Source of the DNA: Pratylenchus scribneri | Lineage: Eukaryota > Nematoda > Chromadorea > Rhabditida > Pratylenchidae | DNA: 64,000 nucleotides | NCBI GenBank assembly: GCA_030063045.1 | Contig: JAQSEB010000042.1 | Location: forward strand, 1,860,001-1,924,000 | Reading direction: 5' to 3' | In this document: positions 53,801-64,000 of the stretch, one piece after another | Layout of the letters: each line of letters opens with the position of its first letter | Numbering within the stretch: the stretch's first letter is position 1 | Translations under genes and position numbers: made by a program | Notes under the pieces: generated by a model | The model's input: the letters and a program-made list of their open reading frames with translations, nothing else | Databases searched by the model: none | What the model was told of the DNA's origin: nothing

Positions 53801-56043
53801 GCCGAAATGCGAGTGCCAATTTGAGGCAAAATGTGGAAATTGAGTAATTCAGTTGGAAGCTAATGAGAAAGAAATTAAAGGGCATAAATTCAAGTTTTAT
53901 TCACCTCCCATTGTCGAGTTAATTGTAACATTGAAAGATGACCCAATTCTTGGAGACGGGCATCCAATCGAGCAAAAAGATCATCGATATATTCACTATA
54001 AAATAATTCAATTAATTTACATCCAAATACAAGTACTTATTGGTTATCCCTTGGTGGATTTAAAACACTACTAATAAGGATTGCTCCTATATCAATCGTC
54101 TTATGTTGATTCTACTAATAGGGCCTTAAAATAATATTGTTGGGATCGTAGGATACCATATTCCTCACTTTTTGCCCAAATATCAATCATGCCTCCCTCT
54201 ATCAATCATATTTTGCCTCAGGCCTCTTTTTAAACCAGTTTATTTCCCCATAATATGTTCACTTTTCGTCGACATAATGTTTTTTTTTCCATTTTTGTAC
54301 TAATCAGATAAATATTTATTAAAGTCCAGCCCGATTAATCCCGTTCATTGGGCCACCTGTGGGTTTAGGTCCCCGGTGAAGGCCCGGTGCAAGAGCCAAT
54401 GCCCAGATCGACCCAAACAACTTTAGCTCTAGATTAGGGCTAATAGCACCTAGGGGTGTCTTTGGGGGTGTTCAAAATCGCCCGGGTATAACCGATAAGT
54501 ATCCAAAATTCATCCAGCAATTCTCACCGATGGATCAATTCGCCGGCACAAACAACGAATTCTGCTGCACCGTGATCGCCTTCCTGATCCACCTCTCCCT
54601 CCCCAATTTCTTCCCCTCCTCTTTGATTTTGTTGTTTTGCCAATATTTGGCCCACCGCCGTATTCACATGGTCCAAATCAACATTCAATTGGGTGGCCAA
54701 TTCCGTGAGGGCAATTCGCCCTCCGGCGGCCAAACATTCATTGGCACATTCCGTTTGTAAATATTTTCGTGTGATATATTCCTTCAATGGGAAATGCCGT
54801 AAAAATAATTCTATTTTTAATTACTTTTCCATCGGCGCTGATCACCAAATCGATTAAACCCCTGGCCATCAAAATGCTAACCAATTCAACGCAATTCGAA
54901 TCAGTCAATCTATTTTTGTTTAAATTTAATTAATTTTTTATATTTTTATTTTTTTTTATAATTATTTTTAAAATTAATTTTCTTTATTTTTTAATCTTTT
55001 TTAAATTAATTTTTTTTATATTTTTTTAATAATATTTTTTTTATATTTTTTTTATTATTTTTTTTTATTTTTTAAATTAATTTTTTTATATTTTTTTAAT
55101 ATTTTTTTTATTTTTTTAATATTTTTTTTATATTTTTTTATTATTTTTTTTTATTTTTTAAATTAATTTTTTTATATTTTTTAAATATTTTTTTTATATT
55201 TTTTTAATATTTTTTTTTATTTTTTTTTTATATTTTTTTAATATTTTTTTATTATTTTTTTATATTTTAAAATTAATTTTCTTCATTTTAAATTATTTTT
55301 TAAATTAATTTTTTTAAATATTTTTTTTTATTTTTTAATTATTTTCTTAATTTTTTTATATTAATTTTTTAATATTTTTTATAATTTTTTATTATTTTTT
55401 AATTAATTTTTTTTATTTTTTAATTATTTTTTAAAATTAATTTTTTAATATTTTTTTTATTTTTTTAAATTAATTTTTTTAAATATTTTTTTTATTTTTT
55501 AATTATTTTCTTTATTTTTTTTTATTAATTTTTTTTTTATATTTTTTTATTATTTTTTAATTAATTTTTTTTATATTTTTTTTAAAAATTTTTTTTATTA
55601 TTTTTTAAATTATTTTTTAAATTATTTTTTAAATTATTTTTTAAATTATTTTTTAAATTATTTTTAAAATTATTTTCTTTATTATTTTCTTTATTATTTT
55701 CTTTATTTTTTTAATTAATTTTTTATATATTTTTATATTTTTTAATTATTTTTTTTTAAATTAATTTCCTTTATTTTTTAATCATTTTTTTAAAAATAAA
55801 TTTTTTATATTTTTTATTATTTTTTTTACTTTTTTATATTTTTTAAAATTAATTTTGTATATTTCTTTTCTAATTATTTTTTTAAAAATAATTTTTTAAA
55901 TAAATTTTTAAAATCATTTTTAATTAATTTTTATTTTATTGTTTCTATTTCATATTTTCGCACCGTTTTGCACTTTCGGTCAGCTGAACTCTTTGCAAAT
56001 CGGAGGCCAACCGTTGAATATCGGCCCAAGTTGTTGCCGACAT
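50816..56043 (-). CDS. UFL1: E3 UFM1-protein ligase 1
   Basis: UFL1 transfers the ubiquitin-like UFM1 to substrates, notably ribosomes at the ER. Start ATG 56043 (MSATTWADIQRLASDLQRVQ). Exon 2 (54909-54825) gives LTDSNCVELVSILMARGLID and exon 3 EYITRKYLQTECANE, GGRIALTELATQLNVDLDHV, both closely matching the UFL1 N-terminal winged-helix region. Later exons give EYIDDLFARLDARLQELG, RTISAIHFED-like and ENKLRALLIALTKPI, SLYVPNIHEKLA, a divergent middle, a Lys/Gly-rich disordered segment (KKGGKGGGKKGGGG), and the C-terminal helical half (about 51957-50816; LPTEFQIPAALLDELADDF, SYLLRSLGTEMANSLLLALA, IFLLLAILLSFHHFHG, FVSSLIAFLIS) ending NKEEPKE. About 12 exons. Three introns are expanded by a T-tract, an R1 element and a 40-bp satellite. 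Confidence 0.9.
52019..52735. repeat. 40-bp satellite, locus 2 (about 18 units), in a UFL1 intron
   Basis: Very regular unit AACACAAATAAAAAGTGCAA then ATTAATTCTTTCCGGAATGA. Most units are identical or differ at one base; the last units decay. It is the reverse complement of the unit at 30943-31460. It fills the intron between the Gly/Lys-rich exon (donor GG|GTAAGAAA) and the C-terminal half of UFL1. Confidence 0.95.
54085..54470 (+). mobile_element. Dispersed short element, family R1, copy E
   Basis: In the UFL1 intron between exons 3 and 4. Carries CTATCAATCATATTTTGCC, AAATATTTATTAAAGTCCAG, CATTGGGCCACCTGTGGG and TTTAGCTCTAGATTAGGGCT in the order of copy B. Non-coding. Confidence 0.65.
54925..55945. 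repeat. About 1 kb of nearly pure A/T, T-dominated, in UFL1 intron 1
   Basis: Composed of TTTTTTTTA, TTTTTAATATTTTTTT and TTTTAAATTAATTTT blocks with only a handful of G or C. T predominates on the plus strand, hence A on the sense strand of UFL1. It separates exon 1 (ends 55964) from exon 2 (starts 54909), so it makes up nearly the whole intron. Confidence 0.9.
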
Positions 56044-56387
56044 TTTAAATTCAATTTTTAAATTCTATTCTATAAAATATAAAATTGTTTAAAAATTATT
56101 TTAAAAAATATATAAAAATATATTGAAATAAAACGAATAAAATAAAAAATAAATATTTAAGTAAATAATTTAATATCAATAAAAAGGGCAAAAATTCCAA
56201 ATAAAATTACAAAAATTGCACTTAAATATATTCAAATAATAAGGAATATAATTTATTTTGGCAACCACAACGAAAAACAAAGAACCGATTTTGATATGAA
56301 AAATAGATAATTAATAAATAAATATCAAAATAATATTTAATAAATATCACAGAATTAAATAATTTATTTTATTATGTCCATTTTCTT
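56044..56387 (-). promoter_or_regulatory. COG2-UFL1 intercistronic spacer
   Basis: 344 bp between the COG2 stop (56388) and the UFL1 ATG (56043), same strand. An AATAAA is present on the minus strand about 25 bases past the COG2 stop, and a TTTTATAG acceptor-like site lies about 25 bases before the UFL1 ATG. This arrangement is compatible with a nematode operon with trans-splicing of UFL1, but independent transcription is not excluded. Confidence 0.4.
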
Positions 56388-59366
56388 TCATTCCATTGCA
56401 TTATTGGCCAATGAATTTGTCACTGCCATTGCCCCCCTCTCCTCAATTCGCTTTAATCTCCCCAAAGTGCCTTCATCCACTCCATATTCCTATAAAAATA
56501 TTAATTTAATTCCAATTTTTGTGGATTCACCTCTGCCCTTTGCCTAACCAAATTCACATCAAAACATAATTGTGCCCGAATTTTTGCCTCATCCGTTGTT
56601 TCGCTGCCGCCCATTTCGGCGGTGGTGGCATTTTGTGCGGCCGCTTTTCTTTGTTTGAAACGCAAAAGTGATGAACCGGTTTGTTCCACCGCATCCAAAA
56701 CCTCAAAATTATATTTTTAAAATTATTATTTTTTTATTTTTTAAATTATTTTTTACTATTTTTGGCCCACCTTTTCTGCTCGTTCACAAAAATCCATCCC
56801 AGCATTGGCCATCGATTCGCCGATTATTTTGCGCATTTCCGCCTCATCCCAGCCCAATTTCTCCACTGTTTCTTGACCAAATCGCTCACAAATTTGAAAG
56901 GCGGTGGCCAAATATTGGGAAAATCCAATTGGTTGTGGCCGTTTTGTCCACCGATATTGGCGGGGAATTTCACTGACAGCGGCCAAATTTTTGACCAATT
57001 CAGTCCCAATTTGGCCAATCAATGCCCGGTCAATGTCCTTTGCCTTTGTGGCCAATTGTTCGGAAAAATGTGAAAGACATTGGCCAAAAGGGGTTGGGTC
57101 GACCCCAAATTGACGCAAATGAATCCATCTTTTTGGGGTAAATTAATTAATTAAATGAATTAATAAATTTACATATTGGAAAGGCAAAATTGGAAAAGGT
57201 TGGCATCGAAAAGTGCCAAATCACGTTTTAGTGCGGCCAACGAAAGCCAATTTGGGGTTGGCGGCAAAAGGGCAATGGGGGAAGGTTCTGAAAATCGAAG
57301 GGAATAATTTAATTGGAATTTAATTTTAGGGAACCTCTTTGTTGGAATGGAGAAGCAGATCGCCTTGTCCCTGCAATATTTGAAGCAGATGACACCGTTG
57401 GAATTGTTGCCGTCGATTTTTGTTCATTTTTGGTTGATTCCAATGAATTAAAATAACTTAAAATTTAAATTAAATTTAAAATTAATTGTGAATTAACTCA
57501 ATCATTTTTGTTGTCCATTTCGAATAATCCTGCATTCGTTCCAATGTAAAATCCCAAAATTTATTGGCCAAAGTAGGCAAAAATATTTCGGGGGAATAAA
57601 TTGCCTCCAATGTAGAAAGGAGGGAATTGGAAAATGGACAAAGGCAAAGAGGAGTGCCAGAATCATTCATTGATGGCACCTGAATAAAATAATTAATTTA
57701 AATTGAATAAACTCTGACTGTAAATGTGAATGCTTCGGGGGCAGATTGGTCCTTGAGTGGGAGAAGAAGTGGCTGAGAGGCCAATTTGAAATAAACCACC
57801 AAATTGAATTTAGCCAAAATTGAGCGGAGAATTTGCATTTGTTTGGGACATTTTTGGGAAGGCCATCGGCGAATTAAACGGCCATTTATTAATTGGAAAC
57901 ATTGATGGAATAGGCGGGCATCGGATGGAACCAAAATTGTGGAAAAATGCTAAAAAAATTGAAATTAAAAATAATAATTTATTTAACCTCATCCAAAAAG
58001 GAAATGACAAAATTAAGTAGGCAAATATCCAAAAATGTTGCAATTTCCTCAATGAATTGATTCGATTCTTTTGTGTATTTTTTCCATCGATCGCGTAACT
58101 AAAATTAATTATTTTAAATAAATTGATATATTTATTTTAACCTTTAATAATTCATCCAACATTTTTTCCAATAATAAATCTTTTCTTTGTTTTCCAATTT
58201 CCATTTTTCCAATTTTTTCTATTATTTTCGGGCCAATAACTTCGGAAATAATTTGGCTGATTGCATCCTCTTTTTGGTTAATTAATTGAATTTGGGCAAA
58301 AATAATTGGCAAATTTGTTTTCTAAAAATTTAAATATAATTATTTATTATATTTATAAATTTACTCCAATTTGTAAATTATTTCCATCGGCAATTTGGGC
58401 CAATTCTTCACAAATTGATTCAATCAATAAATCCATCACTTTTTGATAACATTTTGATTTGGCCAATTCAATTTGTTGAAGAATTTCCGCTTCGGATGAA
58501 ATTTGTCCGCACCGTAATTCAACGGAGGAAACCAAAATAAGCAATTTTGAGAACCTTTAAATTTAGGTAACATTAATGTTTTTGCCACTCTATTTTTATT
58601 GGTTATGGTTTATAAAGATGATTTAATCATCAAAATAAAAACGCCATTTTTAGCTCAGTGGTTTGATGCTTTTTTGTAAAATTGAGGTTGCGGGTTCGAA
58701 CTCTCTTCGAGGCGAATATTTTTTTTGGGCTTGATTGTCACTTTTTATGCATTTTTTTATATATTCTATTTAAATTTCTAGTAAAAAAATACAAATTTTT
58801 GGTGCCTAAGCACTAGTCTAACATAAATTTTTAATAAATTCACAAAAATTAAATACCATGAATAATTGGCCTTTTTTGGTTGGTCAATCAAAAATGAATG
58901 CAATCTTTGAATTGATTGGACAAGCGAAATTTTGTTTCGGGCCATTGTTTGCCGATGACGTGCTTCCACCAATTCAGTCAAACATTGTTCCACCGAATCG
59001 GCACATTTTTCCAAATCCGAAATTGAACAATCGAATTTTGACCAATTCGTCTAAAACAATAAATTAGTTTTATTAATTTAATGCCAATACCTTGACATCT
59101 TCCCTAACTTTGTCCACGGATTCGTGTAAAGCAGCCAATCCGGAAGATAAATTCACAAAATCGGCATAATCATCATTGATCAATTCAATCATTGAATTTT
59201 GTAAATGTCGAAGATATGTCCGTAAATCATTGTGCAATTGGTCAAGTGTGGCCCTTTTTCTGGCCAAATTCACGAACCTCTCTACTTTGAAGTCAGATCG
59301 TTGGAAATGGGCACAATTGAAGCAAAGTTGAAGTTGATCATTGTCATTGCCCGGATCAGTTGCCAT
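56388..59366 (-). CDS. COG2: Conserved oligomeric Golgi complex subunit 2
   Basis: COG2 belongs to lobe A of the COG tethering complex for retrograde Golgi traffic. Exon 1 (59366-59091, 92 codons) has the family N-terminus: DFKVERFVNLARKRATLDQL, LRTYLRHLQNSMIELINDDY, ADFVNLSSGLAALHESVDKV. The next exon continues a coiled coil (EKCADSVEQCLTELVEARHR, ISLVQSIQRLHSFLIDQPKK). Middle exons give ILAKFNLVVYFKLASQPLL and FLPTLANKFWDFTLERMQDY, which align with the human NLPVYFQIRF and LWRLTLQILARY regions. The C-terminal exons read WDEAEMRKIIGESMANAG, LLRFKQRKAAAQN, DEAKIRAQLCFDVNLVRQRA and end ANNAME, again family-like. Around ten exons, about 700 residues. A tRNA-like sequence lies in intron 2. Confidence 0.9.
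58643..58713 (+). pseudogene. Degenerate tRNA-like sequence (Thr-TGT-like)
   Basis: Has a good A box (TAGCTCAGTGG) and B box (GGTTCGAAC) at tRNA spacing and a TTTGTAA-like anticodon loop, but the anticodon and T stems do not pair and only about three or four acceptor pairs (GCC / GGC) remain. Probably a tRNA pseudogene or the head of a tRNA-derived SINE. It is antisense to COG2, in its intron. Confidence 0.5.
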
Positions 59367-59614
59367 TTTTATTAATTTAATCTCTAAAATTATGCAAATT
59401 AAACTCTTGAATCATCTTTCGTCTATTCTCGAATCTCGAACTATTAAATTAAATTCCAATTCCTCTATTTTTATTTTTATTATTCGTTGGCAAATTAATT
59501 TATAAATTGCCAATAAAAATATTTTAAATTTAGATGAATATTCCTCTTCTTTCTTTTTTCCTCGTTTTACCTTTTATTTTTTCCATTATTTTTGGCCATT
59601 TTTAGAGGAAAAAT
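59367..59614. promoter_or_regulatory. Bidirectional promoter interval COG2 / DPM1
   Basis: 248 bp between two divergent start codons, each of a confidently identified gene. Pyrimidine-rich acceptor-like sites precede both ATGs (for DPM1, TTTTTAG at about 59600), which could be trans-splice acceptors. No named binding site is evident. Confidence 0.6.
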
Positions 59615-60601
<987 letters not shown>

Positions 60602-60743
60602 AAAAAGGAATATATTTGTGGAAATTAATTGCTTTAATTTATTCACTTTTACACAACAAAAAATGTTATTTTATGATTTATAATTTGAATAAAAATATTT
60701 AATTTATTCACCCGTCAAAAAAATTAATTCATCAATTATTCAT

Positions 60744-62118
60744 TCATCCAGTTTTGTACCAAGAATTGATCATTTCCCCATCCTCTTTTCCGTACCAAGC
60801 AATGAATCCGCAGGTGGCATGCCCGGAGGCATTGAAAAATTCCAATTGATCGCAATGCTCCCCGCCAATTTGGGAACGTGCCTTCAACTATAAAATACAC
60901 AATATTTTAATAATATTTTGATTTAATTTGTACTTTTCTCTCAAAATGGTTTACGGCACAGCTCAATTCCCCGCATTTGCCCACTGAATTATCATAACGA
61001 CAGTAAACATTGTGATTGTCCATTGCTCCCATCCATCGACCACTCCAAGTGCATTCCGATGGATCACTCCTTCATTTCATTTAATCACAATAATTTAATT
61101 AATAATTGGAATTACTTGCAACAATATCGCTTTTTGAAGAATCCCCCAAATAAAGTTGAGCAAGGTTCACCGAAGGATTCATCGGGAACACAAAAACCGG
61201 AAAGCCAAAAATTAGAGCATCGGCCATTTTCGCGACGAATTAAATCATATTCTGGAGGGCAACTGTATTCGAGGGGAAATAAACTAAAATGGCAATGTTT
61301 CGATGGCCTCACTGATGATGGCAAAATGGTGCAGTGCCAAACCATTTGCATCCTCCATTTGATGGAACTTGATGGAAAGTGGTCAATTCCTCGACGGCAT
61401 GCGAAGTCATTCCTTGAGGGAAAATCAAAATGCAAGAATAATAAAAAAATGAATACGATACGCTAAAAATGGGCGACGTCCCAACAAGGCGATGGTGCTT
61501 GTAGCTAATAAGGGCCTAACTGATATTGATGATTTTAGTATCAAATTAAAAAGCACATTTCTGGCTATCAATAAATATAAAATTTATTTGATTTGGTTCA
61601 GAATTAGCAGAGTTATACTTAAAAACCATTAAATAAGATACTATTATAATTTTGCTAAATTTTCACATTTCTGAACTAAATTTCACCAAATCTTAACCAA
61701 TCCAAATAAATTTTATATCTATCGATAGCCAGAAGTGCGCTCTTTAATTCGATACTAAAATCATCCTAATCTATTAACTACAAGCGCCTTCGCCCAGTTA
61801 GGAAGTCGTCTAGTTTACCCTCTCCCAAATGGATAAATCCCAATTCAAACCAATTATTCCACTGATTACGGCCAATCCCAGAGTGGCTCCATCTCTTTTC
61901 CGCCTTTCTTTTCCAATTGAATTTTTGCCCATTAAATTAAATTTCTGTTCTGCAATTTCGTTCAATCGAACCAATTCCTCTTTTTCTGGTGGGGATTTTG
62001 GCCAAATTGCTGCATTTTCGAATAAATAATTTGCATTTTCTTCAGCAGATGAATTTGTTGAGTCAAAAATATAGCAGAATAAAATTAAAATAAATGGCAA
62101 TTCTTTTAATTTAAACAT
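60744..62118 (-). CDS. Secreted Cys-rich protein of unknown function
   Basis: ATG 62118 opens a signal peptide (ELPFILILFCYIFDSTNS), followed by an acidic segment, a dibasic site (KERRKRDG) and GLAVISGII. After an intron containing a fold-back MITE, exons give HAVEELTTFHQVPSNGG, CKWFGTAPFCHHHCPPEYDL, GRCSNFWLSGFC and KKRYCCK. The last exons read SDPSECTWSGRWMGAMDN, VYCRYDNSVGKCGELSCAV and EHCDQLEFFNASGHATCGFI, stopping after SWYKTG. About 20 cysteines in all. The CKWxGTAPFC...CC part resembles a cysteine-rich module seen in nematode secreted proteins, from memory only. The donor for the first intron is uncertain (ATTG|GTTTG keeps frame). Joining of exon 1 to the rest is inferred. Confidence 0.62.
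61475..61812. mobile_element. Fold-back MITE, copy 2
   Basis: Two inverted arms of about 130 bp: left GCTTGTAGCTAATAAGGG ... GATGATTTTAGTATCAAAT ... AAAAAGCACATTTCTGGCTA ... ATAAAATTTATTTGATTTGG; the right arm is the imperfect complement, ending CTACAAGCGCCTTCGCCC. Same family as 17625-17985. Located in the first intron of the Cys-rich secreted gene. Confidence 0.8.
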
Positions 62119-62815
62119 TTTCTAAAGGTAAAAACAATTAAAATTAAATTTTGGGGATGATTCATGCGGAATTTTATTGTGAATGGATCGATGAGAATTT
62201 AACTTTTGGGTAGGAGGTGGGTGTTTTGCATCATTCTATTCTAGTTTAGTTCCACTTTTACAAATTTCCCTTCGGCGATGGGCGGTGATTTAATTTTGTC
62301 ATCCGCCGCTCTAAATCGACCCATCTGCCAGCAAATTGTCCAAAGAACAATGAAAATTTTGTTTGCTCATTTGCTCGGGGGAAAATATGAAGAAAAATTG
62401 GATATTCAAAATGTTTGGAAAAAAATGAAAATAAATTGAAAAATATTGAAGCCTAATTATTGCAAAATAAATGGACACTGGACATGTAAATGATTGGGCC
62501 ATTCCATTTGTTTGTTTGACCAAAGCAAAGTGTCTGTCCATTATGGCCACTTTTTGAGAAGGTCACAAAATTGTTGGTCGGCTGGTTTCAAGCTAATATC
62601 CTTCCTTTCCTCCTTTCTTTTTCTTGACCTTCATTTTACTCTTGCTTAAACTAATTTTGTTGAAATATTGACTTCTTCCGAAACAAATATTTCAAAGTCC
62701 ACTGAAATTTCAAATTATTCCCTTTGATTAAATTTCACTTAATTAATTGGCCAATTTTAATTGCACGTATTTTCTGTTGGACATTACTTTTTTTAAGTAG
62801 CCAACCAAATAAAAT
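62119..62815. other. Intergenic, no gene seen
   Basis: Upstream region of the Cys-rich gene. A 79-codon minus frame at 62311-62550 has no supporting signal. Confidence 0.45.
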
Positions 62816-63591
62816 CTATTCCAATTCATTCTCCGCTGAATTTAAATCGCCCAATCCCCCCTCGATTGGATCATCAAAATCGCCTCTTTTCCCCTTTCCT
62901 TCATCAATGCCTTTTCCATCCCCCTCCCAGCTTCACAAATTTTTGAGCGCGACGATTAGATCGAAAATCGACTAAAGGGAGGGGGTTGGGGGGCATTAAT
63001 GGCCTCGGCCCCCAATTCGCCGTTGTCCTCGGGAATTCGAGAATGAATTGACCATCCAATCCAATCCCCTCCTCCTTCCAATATCTCCTCCAGCAAATCG
63101 CCGCCGATTAAATTTGTTGAAAACAAAGGAGGAAAATGCAATGATTTTTTTTGAAACGTCCAAAGGCAATATCATCTTTTTGTCCTTAAATTCATTCAAG
63201 AATTTCCGCAACTGGAGCGCGTTATTTCGCACAATAAAATTGGAATTAAATGCCAAATTTATGATAAATTTATTGCCTAATTTAAGTTAAAATATACTCA
63301 ATTCATAAAGAAGATTCCAAACAATATTCTCATTAATTTTCCACCCATTTTTTGCCCTCTCATTTGTGTTGCATTCCAAAATTTGCATCCTCCGATTGTT
63401 GCCCCCATTTTGGTTGGATTTTAACCTCATTTTTGGCATTCTTATCGTCTCATCCAATCTTGCTTTTCCCTCCTTTTTTGCACCATTTTTCCCATGCCCA
63501 CTTTTACATTCAATGTTCTCATCCATAAAACCAATTTTTCTTCAATTTTTAATTGCAATTCCATGGGGATTAAATGATCATATGCTTTCAT
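62816..63591 (-). CDS. Possible gene, exons unresolved
   Basis: Weak candidate. On the minus strand I see protein-like segments KAYDHLIPMELQLKIEEKLV (about 63591-63530), GGDLLEEILEGGGDWIGWS with EDNGELGAEAINAPQPPPF (about 63110-62965), and after a short intron (donor A|GTCGATTT) GKGKRGDFDDPIEGGLGDLN ending ENELE at 62816. The first and second segments cannot be joined with certainty because competing frames overlap. No signal peptide or known domain. Composition (acidic, no repeats) is the main support. Confidence 0.3.
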
Positions 63592-64000
63592 GCTTAATCT
63601 ATTCAATATAATTTGATATTGAAAGGTAATACAAATTAATTTAATCAATCCCTTACTATTATTAAGATGTATTAGGATTTGTCAATAAATGAATGTGAAT
63701 TGAATGGATTTGTTGATAATGAGGGGGAATGGGGGGGGGGGGGGTTAGGGTCAAAGGCAAATATTCTTCACGCACCATCCATTCCCCCATTCCTTTCGCC
63801 ACCTTCATTCCCGAGGGGATCATTGCGCCCTGATGGACTTGATCCCTTCCATCCCACGTTCCTTCCAATTTTATCCCCCTCCATCCTTTTTCTTTCTGAT
63901 CCGTTCCATCCAAATCCAAACCCAAAATAATTATCAACCCATCCACCGATGGGGCAGAGCATGCAAAGAATGTTGCTTGTGGGAGGTTATTACTTTTGTA
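63592..64000. other. Right-edge sequence with poly-G run, possible exon
   Basis: A G homopolymer lies at about 63730-63745. Two overlapping minus frames (63662-63946 and 63768-63962) are open; one ends at a good donor (ATG|GTGCGTG near 63770) and could be an exon of a gene entering from the right. Not enough to call. Confidence 0.3.

Overview
The window is eukaryotic nuclear DNA, AT-rich, with many very short introns (about 42-55 bp) and genes on both strands. Protein content points to a nematode: a TRPC channel, a three-domain TIL (trypsin-inhibitor-like) secreted protein, two claudin-like tetraspan proteins, small secreted orphans, and an unusual number of GC-AG introns, which have been described as frequent in cyst nematodes. 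I cannot name the genus. The listed ORFs are mostly single exons or shadows; the gene models here were rebuilt by hand from splice signals, reading phase and family similarity, so exon edges may be off by a base or two.

Layout. 1-4891 (-): 5'/central part of a TRPC channel, cut by the left edge. 5778-8086 (-): Ser/Pro-rich protein with a small secreted gene (7024-7417, +) nested in one intron. 8207-9719 (+): three-TIL-domain secreted protein. 10601-11080 (+): Thr/Met-rich secreted protein. 11207-13587 (-) and 17205-18545 (-): two claudin-like genes around a poorly resolved Pro/Gln-rich gene. 18.5-23.4 kb: no confident gene. 23433-24572 (+): two-TM orphan. 25476-30524 (-): CUPID-domain protein (FRMD4/INAVA/CCDC120 family) whose introns hold two hAT-type MITEs with internal minisatellites. 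31.5-40.4 kb: gene-poor. 40479-41658 and 46741-47776 (-): duplicated SDR genes showing apparent gene conversion. 50816-56043 (-): UFL1, with a 40-bp satellite and a 1-kb T-tract in introns. 56388-59366 (-): COG2. 59615-60601 (+): DPM1. 60744-62118 (-): Cys-rich secreted protein. Right end: weak candidates only.

Functional links: DPM1 (dolichol-phosphate mannose supply in the ER) and COG2 (Golgi retrograde tethering) are divergent from a 248-bp interval; COG2 and UFL1 (ER UFMylation ligase) run head to tail and could be an operon. This makes a block of secretory-pathway housekeeping genes at 50.8-60.6 kb.

The most striking feature is repeat biology: at least four families of short non-autonomous elements (R1, R2, a fold-back family, two hAT MITEs) sit almost entirely inside introns, and two of the elements carry their own tandem arrays. 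A 40-bp satellite containing the palindrome TTCCGGAA occurs at two loci in opposite orientation. I found no defence system, CRISPR, or prokaryotic cluster; the repeat/MITE system and the SDR conversion are the best candidates for something undescribed.
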